Shown here: one piece after another, positions 45,189 through 56,441 of the stretch
Layout: each line of letters opens with the position of its first letter
How positions within the stretch are numbered: position 1 is the first letter of the stretch
Assembly (NCBI GenBank): GCA_020631735.1
Contig: CM036201.1
Span: 79,212,502-79,276,501, forward strand
Direction: 5' to 3'
DNA: 64,000 nucleotides
Origin: Saccharum officinarum
Lineage: Eukaryota > Streptophyta > Magnoliopsida > Poales > Poaceae
The notes under the pieces: generated by a model
What the model was told of the DNA's origin: nothing
The model's database searches: none
The model's input: only the letters and a program-made list of their open reading frames with translations
Program-made: the position numbers and the translations under genes

Positions 45189-46587
45189 AACAAAGCCCTT
45201 GAGAAGAGAAGCTCATAGGAAATCATCAGTTGAAGGGGGGACAAAACTTTAGAGACGATTAGATATTATACTATATATAGGAGGTTACGCAAATTCATTG
45301 GCAGCGGAAGACGTACAAATAGAGTTTTATGATGAATGCTCAAACCTTTTTTCGAAAACTATGAATGCGCAAACTTAAATACTTTGTGGGTTTATGGCAT
45401 ACATACAGTTGGTTAACAAAATTAAAGGAATGGTCCATGTCGTCAAATGATTCGATGTTCTTTTTAGCCTATTATATGGTTTTTGTTCCTATGTTCATGC
45501 CAAAATAATATAAATAAACAATATAGTGAAGGAACACAGGTACGTGCGTACTCCCTGCCCGCTTTCTCTCGTCTCCTTTCTCTGAAGAAAGAGCGCGAGC
45601 TTGCATGGAAGGAGATGGAGCTGCTGCTGAGCGCTGAGGCAATGCAAGCAACCTGCATGACTCCCCCAACGCCAACCGGGAGGCACGCCATAGACACGAT
45701 GGCGTTGCTTCTCGGATGGCATTCAGGGAGCCAGGCAGCACGAGCCGCCACGAAAGCGCGCAGCTACACACCTCATGCTGTACACATAAATGCATATTAT
45801 GACATAGGCATACAGATGAGTCAGGACATACCTTGAGACGACACAATGCTTTGGCAATTGCCATCCATGGCGTGCTCTGTATCCTACGCGAACGTCGTAC
45901 GCAAATCCATATGCGAGCAAGCACGCACTAATGGATAGGGCGGCTAGCTTTGGGCATCCAATACAAATCCATGCTGTATCCTGCATATATGATGCAAGTA
46001 CTGTCAGTCTGTGTGCTCTACTGCTCTCTGTGCTGGTGGTGGGATCGCGCGCGCGGGCGCGGCCAAAAGGTCGCAGCTGGGAAGGGTACGTACGGTGCCG
46101 GGGCTCTGGAGTCTGGACCCCGCCGGGATGCCGGGAGAGCCCGGGCAATGCCAGCGACCAGCGCGCAGTCCAGCTGTGCGGCCGGCGGCATGCATGCATG
46201 CATGTGAGCGCGGTGAGCCGGCCGCCGCGAGCCTGCGCGTTGCGTGGCTGTGGCTGCACCAGCCGCGAGTAGCACGGCGTCGTGCTGGTCAACTGTTGTA
46301 CTAGTTAGCAATGGCAATGCAAGCGGCAAATGCAAACGTAGGGCAGGGCAGGTAGGGCCGGTACGCAGCCTTGCCTAGGTAGGCGACGATTCCTCCACTG
46401 ACTTACAGGTCAGCGCTTGCTTTTGTCCGATCCGCTTCCCATCGCCCGGGCCGGGCCGGGGGGCTCAGGGCGGCTCAGCGATTCAGATTCATTTCAGGGA
46501 CGACGACAAGCTCGATCCGACACTGCTACTGCTACCGGCCGATGGCAAGCAAAGCAAAGCAAGCAAGGCGTGTTTTGGGCTTTTACC
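45189..46587. other. 3' UTR of the RGLG gene and intergenic sequence
   Basis: 45189 to about 45500 is the likely 3' UTR. 45530-46580 is GC-richer, with open frames on both strands (such as 45483-45836) that lack any recognisable domain. GCATGCATGCATG microsatellite near 46190. No supported gene. Confidence 0.45.
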
Positions 46588-48590
46588 ATGCTTTTTTGGC
46601 GATCACGCCTAAGCGTGTATTTCATTAAGCAGAATAGAGTTTTGTTACAAGTCGAAGGTACGGTAACACCATGGTTACCACTGCCTTCAGCTCACCAAAT
46701 GACACGGGTTTTGATTACATGATAAAACATTTTGCGACTTAGCAAACTAAAGTACTGTAGCCTACGCCACGTCAATGCCCAACCCAGTCAAGTTAAGATC
46801 CATGGCTGCTGGGTCGAAGTCCCCTTTGAAAAGGATCTGCAGGGCTTGCTGCTTCATGTGATGGAAGGCGGCCTTGAACTTGTTTTCGATCTCCAAGTCG
46901 GCAGCATCCTCCTCGACGGCAATGCCAAGCTTCTTCAACAACACGTTCTGGGCCTGCCTGGTGGCGTTCGCCACCCGCGGCCTGGCAGCGATGCGGCCAC
47001 TGCATCGCAACGAGTGGACGGAGACCGGTGTCCTAGAGTGGTGCAGCCGTGGTGTCTGCAACGGCAGGCAAACCAGGGCCTCCAGCTCGTCCTGGACCGT
47101 AGCAGCAGAAGCAGTAGCACCGGCAACAGTAGGCACCCCGACAGCCGAGCTATCAACGGCAGATGCGAGGCCATCACTTGGTATCTGGCTCTCAAGCTCC
47201 ACCACGTCGGAGTGCATGGTGGTAGTAGCATCGTCCCTTATAGGACCGCCCAGGACCGTGGGTGGTGATCCCCCAACCTGCTCCAGCTCCAGGAGTCCTG
47301 GCGAAGTTTGGCCTAAGCCGCCCTCGTCAGGACCCGAGAAACACAGGTCCACTGTCGTAGGCACCTCCGACACTGCCCGGCTTGTGAGACCTGCCTCCAC
47401 CTCAACCAGCATGGATCGAAATCCCGACGCTGAACCTCCGAGCAACTGTCCACAGCGGGCTCAGGCTCCTGGAGCCCCACTTGTGCCTGCAACTCACCTC
47501 CCTGCCTAGCAATGCAAGAAAGGTCCGGGCCGCATCCACAGATACATTGAATTTCAAAGAAATGTGCGCCAGGAACTCCTCAGGTGTGGCGCCAGCAAGC
47601 GCGACAAGAACAAAGGAGAAGTCCTCACCAGAATTCACGAGGTTCATGCCCCTCTGGACGACGAAGGCCTCCACCCTGGGATGGTTAACAACAACACCCA
47701 CAGGTGGAGCTACCGGTAGGCTGCGGAGATGCTGCGGCGACGAAGATGATGCGGTCGGCCGCTGCATAGGGCGGGGCTGCCGTTGCAGCGACACTGGCGA
47801 CAACATTGTCAGCGCATGTCGTGAGGTGTCACGATCTCCCGGACGACGCACCTTGCCCTCCCCAACGGGGCGCCTCGCCGCCGAGGCCGAAGGCGTGTGC
47901 GGCGGTGGAAGGCCAAGCTTGCACGCCCAAGCCCGATGACCGGTATCTCGGCAACGGAGGCAACGCGACGGGGAGCGACATTGAGCGGCGACATGGTCAC
48001 GCGCGAGGCAGTTGAAGCAGCGACCCACAAGCTCCGGGGGACCGGACGACGGCACTTGGGTGCGGCTACCCCGGTCCCGCACCGTTGGCGACGACCCACG
48101 ACAGTCAGGAAACCATCTGCGTCGACATTGGACCCACGACACGGCCGCCGAACCACGTCAGGCACCGACGTCCGCCGCGCGGGCCAAGCCACAGGGACAC
48201 CGGAACCCTCGCTACCTGCTGCGGGCCAAGGCGACGCTACACGGGCACTCGCGTGGGCTGCGGCGGTGGTAGGGCATAGGACCTGCGCCACTGACGCCGT
48301 CGTTGACGCTGCTTCCCCCTGTAGCAGCCGGTGGGCACCATCCATGGCAGCAGCAAGTCCGCGTCGCAGTGACAACCCCGGCCGAAGGCGAAGGCCTGGC
48401 CCGAAGAGCTTTGCGAGCAACGTCAGGTACGACGGGCGCGAGGCAACAGGAGCGGACTCGTCGTCTGAGCTGTCCACGACGGGGTCAGCGTCCTCCCAGC
48501 GCCTAGCCTTCGAGCGCCGCCACCGAGCTGCCTTCGGGATGGAAGGGGGCAGCGTGGGGGGAGAGGGATGACGGCCTCGGAGATGGCCGC
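46588..48590 (-). mobile_element. LINE-like element with ORF1 (zinc knuckles) but no ORF2
   Basis: On the minus strand a GC-rich, frame-shifted ORF1 runs from about 48477 to 46762. It has VDADGFLTVVGRR, then two CX2CX4HX4C knuckles, CFNCLARDHVAAQC and CLRCRDTGHRAWAC (about 48022-47914). It ends with a basic, Leu-rich segment containing SGRIAARPRVANATRQAQNV and a stop near 46764. About 170 bases later come the complement of TATTTCATTAAGCAGAA, a short hairpin and an A-run, that is, a LINE 3' end. No endonuclease or reverse transcriptase lies between ORF1 and the 3' end. Zinc-knuckle ORF1 proteins bind the element RNA. The 5' end may lie in the N gap that starts at 48594. A gag-derived LTR element is a less likely alternative because of the LINE-type 3' end. 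Confidence 0.65.
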
Positions 48591-48593
48591 CAG

Positions 48594-48693
48594 NNNNNNN
48601 NNNNNNNNNNNNNNNNNNNNNNNNNNNNNNNNNNNNNNNNNNNNNNNNNNNNNNNNNNNNNNNNNNNNNNNNNNNNNNNNNNNNNNNNNNNNN
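48594..48693. other. Assembly gap (100 N)
   Basis: Exactly 100 N, length unknown. It hides the 5' end of the LINE-like element and the outer end of a MITE copy. Confidence 0.95.
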
Positions 48694-49101
48694 TTTAAAG
48701 CTTTCGAGTATGATGAATATAGAGTAAAAACTAATGTACTGGTACTCTAAAATGATACTCTATTCTTTCTCTTACTATTATATTTAGAGTGATACTTGCT
48801 TACTCTATACTCTATAGTGACGGGTCCCACTAGCTAAACAAAGGAAAAAATGCTATAACTCACAAACCAAAAATCCAAATTAAATTTCGATTCACCATTA
48901 AATTCGCCTCAATAAATCCTTCAAAAAATAGATCATGACATGATATGTTTAGATAAAGTGATAAGTGGGTCTCAAGTGGATAGAGTGAATAAATGATGAT
49001 ATAGATGATGAATGGTGCGGGAGAATTGAGTATAGAGGAGATAATCTTGCTGACTATGACGTATAGAGGATGAATATAGAGGTCCATGAGTACGGGTAGT
49101 C
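48694..49101 (-). mobile_element. MITE copy in inverted orientation, outer end lost in the gap
   Basis: Matches 51372-51810 in reverse, from TTTAAAGCTTTCGAGTATGA to the terminal TACGGGTAGTC at 49101. Shared motifs include GTCCCACTAGCTAAACAAAG and AATCCAAATTAAATTTCGAT. Confidence 0.75.
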
Positions 49102-49289
49102 TGACCCATCCTGCCACGTCAGCCCGAAACGGATTCCGGTAAACGCGGCGGGACGCTCCATTCGTCATCCGCGTAGGACGTTTTTGGCTGCTAGGGGCCG
49201 GGCGTTCGGACCGAGTCCACGCGCCGGCCGAAGCACGCCTCCAGGACGTACAAGTGCATGCAGGTATATATAAATAATACGGTGATGTC

Positions 49290-49430
49290 ATGGTTTGTCG
49301 TGAATTTAAAAAATCTATAGTTTACAAAATAAACATCCAAATTAAATTTCGATTGCACCGTCGTGTTTCTTGTAATAAATTCTTCAAAACAAGACCCCAT
49401 ATAAATATATTTAGATAGAATTTTATATCG
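49290..49430 (-). repeat. Degenerate third relative of the same MITE
   Basis: Contains ATCCAAATTAAATTTCGATT and TAATAAATTCTTCAAAAC, internal motifs of the two MITE copies, without recognisable ends. Confidence 0.5.
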
Positions 49431-49639
49431 AACATTTTTCACATGAAGGAAGAACATTTTCTTTATTAAATAGGGACGTCGTTCTAGGTTCAGCAAAAAA
49501 ACGTTCCGTCTTTACAAGAAAAATATTCTCGGTTCAAGACAATAGTATTTTAGATCTAGGAGAACAAAGTATAAGTTAATGCGATAGTATTATAATATTT
49601 ATGAAAATAATATATATGTTTTGAACTATGCAAGGGTAT

Positions 49640-50240
49640 GTTTACAAAAAAAACAACAAAATAACCATGGAACACCAAACATGTCATTATAAGAAACATA
49701 CCATAATACATTCCATATACCATGAAATATATGCACAATAAAAAAGCAAACTTGAAAATAAAAGAAATAAAATAGAATATTAAAAATACATCATAGAACA
49801 TCACATGTGTATCACGCGAATATCACAAAAAACATCATGGAACATCATATGTATACAACGTGAACATCACAAAATACATCATAAGAACATCACTGTATAC
49901 TACGTGAACATCACATATATACTACGTGAACATCAGAAAAAAAAAAACATCATAGAATATCACATGTACAACACGTGGACATCACAAAAAAATCATAGAA
50001 CATCACATGTATACTACGCGAACATCACAAAAATACATTATAGAACATCACATATATACCACGTGAGCATAAAAACATCACAGAACATCACATGTATACT
50101 ACATGAAACATTACAAAAACATCATAGAACATGACATTATATACTACATGAACATCGCAAAGTACATAATAGAACATCACATCTATACTATCCACGTGAA
50201 CATCGCAAAGTTCACAATAGATCATCACATCTGTACATAC
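49640..50240. repeat. Minisatellite, about ten copies of a roughly 45-bp unit
   Basis: The unit reads approximately ACATCATAGAACATCACATG, then TATACTACGTGAACATCACA, then an A-run. Copies 49790-50235 are clearest; 49640-49790 is degenerate. Frames through it on either strand are not genes. Confidence 0.85.
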
Positions 50241-50745
50241 CATCTCATGGAATATAGAAAATAAAAAAATTAACATGAAATAAGGAAGGTAAAAATAGGA
50301 AAATAGAAGATAAAAAACTATAAAAACATAAGGACAAAAGAGGAAAGGAAAAAGAAAGAAATACAAAAAAGAATAAAATATAAAATAAAACAAAGTAAAA
50401 CAAGCATAATAATTAATTATAGTAAAAGCAAAAAACAATAAAAATTAATATAAAAATAAAAAGAATAATAAAAAATCACATGAAACGAAAAAATAAACAA
50501 AATTAAAGAATAAATTGAAGAAAGGAAAGAAAAATAATAAAGAAAAGGAAGAAAAGAAAAGAAAAAGAAAAAGATAAAAGAAACATAAAAATGTAAAAAA
50601 ATGAAAAGAATAATAAAAATCACATAAAAATAAATAAATAAAATAAATAAATAAAAATAAAGCACGAAAATAAAGAAAGAGAAATAAAAAGAAAGAAAAG
50701 AAAAGAAAAAAAAGAAAGAAATGAGAAGAATAAGAAAAAAGAAGC
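50241..50745. repeat. A-rich low-complexity tract
   Basis: Long run of AAATAAA/AAAGAAA-type sequence. The minus-strand frames seen here are low-complexity Phe/Tyr/Ile runs, not genes. Confidence 0.85.
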
Positions 50746-50795
50746 TAGCGTACCTGGGTTATCCCGCGCATAGTTTTCCGCGTCGTTCGGCCAAG

Positions 50796-51056
50796 GCCCT
50801 GTTTACATGCCAAATATTTCCCCAAATTTCACTATGCAAAAAGAAGATTCTCCGTCACATCAAAATGCCGGCACATGTATGGAGTACTAAATGTAGATGA
50901 AATTAAAAACTAATTGCACAGTTTTATTGTACTTTGCGAGATGAACATTTTGAACCTAATTAATCAATATTTGGATAATTATTACCAAATAAAAACAAAA
51001 TACTACAGTGCCGAACAGTAATTTGGTCTTCCCCAATTGGGGAACTAAACACGGCC
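50796..51056. mobile_element. Tourist-like MITE
   Basis: Ends GCCCTGTTTACATGCC and complement of GGCCGTGTTTAGTTCCCC. AAG on both sides (50793-50795 and 51057-51059). Internal motifs of the GGCC-TTGTTTA family. Confidence 0.7.
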
Positions 51057-51371
51057 AAGGCATCGTTCCCGCGTTTTTCACGCCGGATTCGTATTCGTAC
51101 TACGTGCGGCCCTGAATAAAAAGCGTCCGCAGCCCCGTCAGTGCGCGGGCCGCAGGGAGGAACGGTGGGCGGCTCACGACCGTTGGGTGGGTGGGGGGTG
51201 GCCAGCGGTATCCGATGCGCACGTGAGCGTGCTCGTGCACTCCTGTCTCTGCCTGCGGCAGCGCTGGTGGCCGTATGTCCGTTAATTCCGTATCCCTATC
51301 TCTCTCCACCAGACAAGCCAGGAAACGGCAAGGAATGAGATGACATAAGGTGAGATGCTTGACAAGGCTAA

Positions 51372-51810
51372 GGCTATCCGCACTCATGGATCTCTATATT
51401 CATCATCTATACGTTCTAGTCAGCAAGATTCTCACCTCTATACTTAATTCTTTCACACCCATCCATCCTCTATATCATCCTCTATCCACTCTATCCACTA
51501 TGGGACTCACTTGTCACTTTATCTAAATATATCCATGTGTGATCTAGTTTTGAAGGATTTATTGAGACGAATTTAATGCTGCAATCGGAATTTAATTTGG
51601 ATTTTTGGTTTGTGAGTTATAACATTTTTCCTTTGTTTAGCTAGTGGGGCCCGCCACTGCCCACAATAGAGTAAACACTGTATCACTCTAAATATAGAGT
51701 AAGAGAAATGATGAAGTAGTGTTTTAGAGTACACAATGCAACAGTTTTTACTCTATATTCATACTCTAAAGCTTTAGAGTATCGCTTTAGAGTACCCACT
51801 GCGGGTAGTC
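51372..51810 (+). mobile_element. 439-bp PIF/Harbinger-like MITE, complete copy
   Basis: Starts GGCTATCCGCACTC, ends with the complement of GACTACCCGCAGTG, and is flanked by TAA (51369-51371 and 51811-51813). Ten of the first 14 end bases match. Inverted relative to 48694-49101. Confidence 0.75.
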
Positions 51811-52194
51811 TAAGAGCAAGTTAACATTTTTCTGACATGAAGGATAGAAAAAGTAAAAAAAAAGGAGAAAGTTTGGCTTAGACAGCAGTGGACCCATATA
51901 ACAAGTGAATGTGAGGAGAAATATAAAAGCGGATGTGGGACATAGGAAAAAAAAAATAGTAGTATCATATAATAATGAACGGGCTTTTTATTATAGACAA
52001 ATAAGAGAACGATGTTGTATATCTTAAATTTTATAGTTTGACTTACAATCAAGCACTTGGCTCTATTTGTTGGCATTTTGGATGGACGCGTCTGGTTTCC
52101 TGACACATGCCCACACCCAAGGTTATCATATTTATTAGTGTTGTTGTTTAGTTAGTGATTGAGCTTTGGTAGCCAGAGCTTTACGTATGTAGTA

Positions 52195-52478
52195 CTATCT
52201 TTGTCCACAAAAGATTATAATTATAGGTGATTTTTTTTATGTTGAAGTGTTTAAAGTTTGACCAAATATATAGATAAAAATATCAATATTTATAACATCA
52301 ACTAAGCATATTATAAAAAAAATATCACAAACAAATCTAATGATACTTATTTGACATTATATCTATTTATATTTTTATATATAAGTTAAATTTAATATAT
52401 TTTAATTCGGTATACTATGTTAGAATTATATTCTTTTTTGGATTCCTCCCCCAAAACAATCTTTTCTAGTAGAGGGAG
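52195..52478. mobile_element. Stowaway-like MITE
   Basis: Ends CTATCTTTGTCC and TAGAGGGAG, flanked by TA (52193-52194 and 52479-52480). AT-rich interior with GTTTGACCAAATATATAGAT, shared with the MITE at 29105. Confidence 0.7.
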
Positions 52479-53195
52479 TATAAATTTTCGCCACTGCAGC
52501 GCCGCCACGCCACCATGAGTGGAACGTGGCTGAGTGCGGCTAGGAACCAACCATCCTCTTAATACCATTGCAATCTTAGTGCATAGTTCTAGTCGATATA
52601 GGCCAACAGATCAAAAGTATCTTAGTGTACTTCACAATACATTTTTTTCACAGTTTCTGTTGTTTAGCGATCCATACGTTTAACTAGAAATTATTTTCCA
52701 TAAAAAGGTATAGTGGAATTTTGACTTTATAACCTTGGGAAACCTTGTCATCACATACCTGAATAACTTCCCTGGTTTAATAGAGAAAAGGTGGAAATAC
52801 GGCAAATTATATATAGTCATAACAGTAACATACGTAGACACACAAGAAAACACTTCAACCAAAAGGGACATATGAGAAATAAGGTCGACACTTAATAGTC
52901 CACGGTTAATCTACTTATGCAAAGAATCAAAAATGTTTTCTAAACTAAATTTATCATGTACGTGACAGTATTAGTGAAGGGACTTATACACCAGTAAAAT
53001 TGGCATGCAAGTCTCTCCACATAGGAGCTTTTTTGATCATTTAGATTCCTCTAGAGTTAACATCTGTTGGTTGTATTAGCCAGCAAACTAGCTAAAATCA
53101 CTGGATGGTTGTGGTTGGTAAGGCTAGTAGTTGACTATTAGCTCAGAATCAAAATAGTGCCCTAGCTGATTTTAGTAGCTAACTGTTAATTCTAA
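52479..53195. other. Non-coding stretch
   Basis: AT-rich. 53030-53190 has hAT-like small-repeat character without clear ends. No gene seen. Confidence 0.4.
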
Positions 53196-53412
53196 GGGCG
53201 TCGCCAGCACTCTCCTTAAATCGCTAGCTGACGTGTACACGAGAGAAGAAATAAAAAAAAAACTGATGTAGGGAAACAAAAGAGTTGTGTGAGAGAAAGT
53301 TATTGGGTTCCGTGCGAGACTATCTAGTATCCATCGCTAGCGAGTTGTTTTTCTGCTCTCTTTCCTCCGTGTGCAACAAACCAACAACCTAGCTCGGAGC
53401 TTGTGGACACCC
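53196..53412. mobile_element. 217-bp Tourist-like MITE
   Basis: Starts GGGCGTCGCCAGC, ends with the complement of GGGTGTCCACAAGC, flanked by TAA (53193-53195 and 53413-53415). Confidence 0.7.
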
Positions 53413-53800
53413 TAAGGGATCCAGATAGACATATATATGATCAGGCCACCTCTTTTGGATGTCAAGGCAACCAAGACCTAAGTTCTAAGGAAACAAACCC
53501 CGCGCGCCATGCGAATCTCATCTAGGCTCGGCTCAGGAAATTTTCAGTAAAAACCTATCGAAACCTATGCTGTAGCTATGATTTAGAGTTACGGTGATCC
53601 ATCTTTGGTGTAAAGCAAAATTGTTGAGTGGTCCATATGCAATATTCATAGTTTTAGAGAGCTGATCTACAATTTAACTATGGACCAAATTTTAAAGTGG
53701 TCCATAGACTACAATGCCACCAGCTAGCCAGCCATGCGTGGACCGATGGATCACCGCTGGATTTGGTCAGGACGTAGGCTTGGAGGATTCGGCAGCCTAC

Positions 53801-54043
53801 TGTGTGTTTAGTTCCCTGAAAAAGGTGAAAAATATACTGTAGCATGTTTTGGTTTTATTTGGTAAATAGTGTCTAACCATTGACTAATTAGGTACAAAAC
53901 GTTCGTCTCGCAAAGTACAATCAAGATGTACAATTAGTTTTTTATTTCATCTACATTTAGTACTTCATGCATGTATCGCAAGTTTGATATGACGGGAAAT
54001 CTTTTTTTTTGCATAGTACTTTTTTGAGAAACTAAACAGGGCC
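53801..54043. mobile_element. Tourist-like MITE, slightly degenerate
   Basis: Begins TGTGTGTTTAGTTCCC and ends AACTAAACAGGGCC. Internal TTCGTCTCGCAAAGTACAAT is diagnostic of the GGCC-TTGTTTA family. Target site unclear. Confidence 0.6.
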
Positions 54044-54113
54044 GTTTAGGCATGCAGGGTCCTGAATTCCTTGATGTGGGGCAACGGCAGCAGATTGGCA
54101 CCGATGCTATTCG

Positions 54114-54619
54114 GGCCTTGTTTAGGCCCGTTTGGTTACAACATCTTAAAGTTTAACTCTCATTACATTAATGTTGTGGTAAATGCATGAAGTACTAAAT
54201 GTAGACTAATTGTATGTATGTCGACATAGATTAGGAGTAATTTACGAGACGAATCTATTAAGCCTAATTAGTCTAAAATTGGAAACTTTTTGCCAAATAA
54301 GACGAAAGTACTACAGTGTTTGTTAAACTTTAACACCCAAACCAAACAGACCCTTAGATCCTAAAGTTTTGGGGCAAACTTTGCATAGTAAATGTCGCGT
54401 CACACTGTAGTAATTTATTTTTATTTGATAATAATTGTCCAAATATTGATTAATTAGGCTTAAAATATTCGTCTCGCAAAGCACAGTAAAGCTGTACAAT
54501 TAGGTTTTTATTTCATCTATATTTAGTACTTCATATATGTGTCGGTTTTTTGATGTGATGTGGAATAGGAATTCTGCACAGTGAATTTGGTGGGTAAACT
54601 TTGGTATCTAAACATGGCC
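54114..54619. mobile_element. Tourist-like MITE interrupted by another MITE
   Basis: Starts GGCCTTGTTTA and ends CTAAACATGGCC, flanked by TCG (54111-54113 and 54620-54622). Removing the inner element leaves about 275 bp. Confidence 0.8.
54125..54353. mobile_element. Inner Tourist-like MITE (229 bp)
   Basis: Starts GGCCCGTTTGGTTACAAC and ends CCAAACCAAACAGACCC, flanked by TTA (54122-54124 and 54354-54356). Inserted 11 bases inside the outer MITE end. Confidence 0.8.
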
Positions 54620-54762
54620 TCGGCCGGAAAACCGCAAAAGCAAGTGGCGCGCACGGCGCTTCTCTCCAGCCGTACGTCAGACCAAGGGTAATAATTTAGC
54701 CCGCTGCGGGTTAAACGAAGGTGCCATGTCACATACAGTAAATAATATAGTCTATCTATATA

Positions 54763-54901
54763 GGTTTCGTTTGGCTGGCTGGTAGCTGATGCTGATTTGT
54801 TGTGAGAGAAAAATATTGCTGGCTGGCTGGTGGCTGATACTGAATTGATGTGAGAGAAAATCACTGCTAACTGGCTATCATCTAGCCAGCCGAACGAGGC
54901 C
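54763..54901. mobile_element. Short MITE with GGCTGGCT ends
   Basis: Ends GGTTTCGTTTGGCTGGCT and the complement of GGCCTCGTTCGGCTGGCT. The interior holds two copies of a roughly 55-bp unit (GGCTGGCTGGTGGCTGAT core). No clear target duplication. Confidence 0.55.
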
Positions 54902-55444
54902 AAGCTGAAAGACCGACTGTATCACATACGCAAATAATTAATACTTTGGAGTTGGGGCCGATCACATGATCACATAGGAGAACTAAACGTCCGCTCCTCG
55001 CTAGCATCCGGCTATGAGAGAGCTGTTCCACGGTTCCACCTCGTATTTTGCGTTTCAGCCGGCGAGAGGATAAGCGCCGCTTCCGCCACCTCTTTGAGGT
55101 GGACTTCGTCTCACCGACTGAGAAACCTTACTGTACCTGCTCTCAGTTGCCCCCCGTCACCGCCGACGCTGCCTGAAACTTGATGGGAGATGGCACAACG
55201 GCAGCCGGTTCAGGTCCATGCCTTGCCACTGCCATGCCCTGTGCTGCATTCCAGTCTGGCTAGCTGCTATGTGACCATGACGGTGACGGCGGTAAAATGA
55301 AAGGACTTTCAAAAAATTCCAAAAAAAATCATTTTTATATATAAGAAAAAGTATAGAACCAAAAGAAAAGGACACCCAAAAAATTTCAGAAAAAACATTT
55401 TTATTAAAAAAAAGAAAGTAGAACAAAAAAAACTCAAATTTTGG

Positions 55445-55499
55445 GACCTGCGACCTTTGTGTTATTAGCACGACGCTCTAACCAAATGAGGTAATAGGC
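55445..55499 (-). pseudogene. tRNA-Ile pseudogene, 3' part lost
   Basis: The minus strand matches the tRNA-Ile at 63830-63903 from the acceptor 5' strand through the anticodon arm (AAT kept) and half the T arm, then diverges. The D arm has changes (ACCTCATTTGG against AGCTCAGTTGG). Like the intact gene it is followed downstream by an A-rich (plus strand) tract. It cannot form the acceptor and T stems. Confidence 0.75.
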
Positions 55500-56210
55500 A
55501 GTTGTGTTTTAAAAATATTATTACTTATATAAAAGTTATTACCGTTTGACTGAAGCATAAGCACAAGTACCGGCATAGTCAAACTACCCCGCTTAAGTGT
55601 CGACGTAACAGTGCCAATGTGGCATGCCATACTATTGGAACAACGACAAGGTATGTTTACAAATCGTTTTGTCTATATATGTTCTTACCGAACAAAAGAA
55701 TGTGACGCTTCAGTTTGGGGTTGCACCAAGTAAATTCCACTTTTGCTAAATAATCCTGGTTCCACAAGAGACCAGTTTACCAAAAATCAACACAGTAGAG
55801 AATGCAAGTAGGTTGTTGTTTGTGGTTGCATAAAGGCGACGTCGCTGGAATGGGAAGGGAATCGATTATGTCTTGTTTGATTGATCCATAACAGAGCGAA
55901 CAGGTGCGCAACTCAAGTGTAATCAACCTACCGAAGCACATTATACGTTACCCATCGGATCCCATTGATGGCGAAGCAAACGGAAAGTATCACCATCAGG
56001 TCACGTCAAAAAATGCTTGAACCAAATAACATCTAAGTGAAATTTGGCATTACTAGCGGCAGATGCATTACATAACTATACAAAATAATTAGGAAAAACA
56101 TTATACGAGAATTGTATTCCCATATTAATACATGATGATGATAGCAGTAAGAACAAATGCGCGTTAATTTTCAAGCCAACAAGTTGCAAGCATGCGTTGT
56201 ACCTGATGTA
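55500..56210. other. Non-coding stretch
   Basis: No coding frame, RNA gene or clear repeat recognised. Confidence 0.4.
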
Positions 56211-56441
56211 CTCTCTCTATCCCTAAATATACGTCGTTTTCGCTTTCTGAGAAACAACTTTGATTAAATGTATATTAAAAATGTTAACATTTATGGTCTA
56301 TAATTAGTATTATTGGAAAGATATTTGAATCTAGTTTTTAATAATTGTATTTGGAGATACAAATGTTGCACGTATTTTCTATAAATCGAGTCAAACTTGC
56401 GACACGCACTAACAACGACAATTATTTTGGGACGAAGGGAG
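56211..56441. mobile_element. Stowaway-like MITE
   Basis: Ends CTCTCTCTATCCC and GGGACGAAGGGAG, flanked by TA (56209-56210 and 56442-56443). 231 bp. Confidence 0.75.

Noticed and set aside
45483..45836. 117-codon plus-strand frame after the RGLG gene
   Set aside because: No recognisable domain, equally long frames on the other strand, and no splice or promoter support.
46732..47509. Plus-strand frames over the LINE-like ORF1
   Set aside because: Shadows of the minus-strand coding sequence, which carries the zinc knuckles.
49790..50240. Repeat array considered as a CRISPR-like array
   Set aside because: Units are contiguous and degenerate with no unique spacers, and the DNA is plant nuclear. 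It is a minisatellite.
48694..51810. The inverted MITE pair read as the long terminal inverted repeats of one large transposon
   Set aside because: Each copy has its own two ends, and the right one has its own TAA target duplication, so two separate MITEs are the simpler reading. Kept as a question in the findings.
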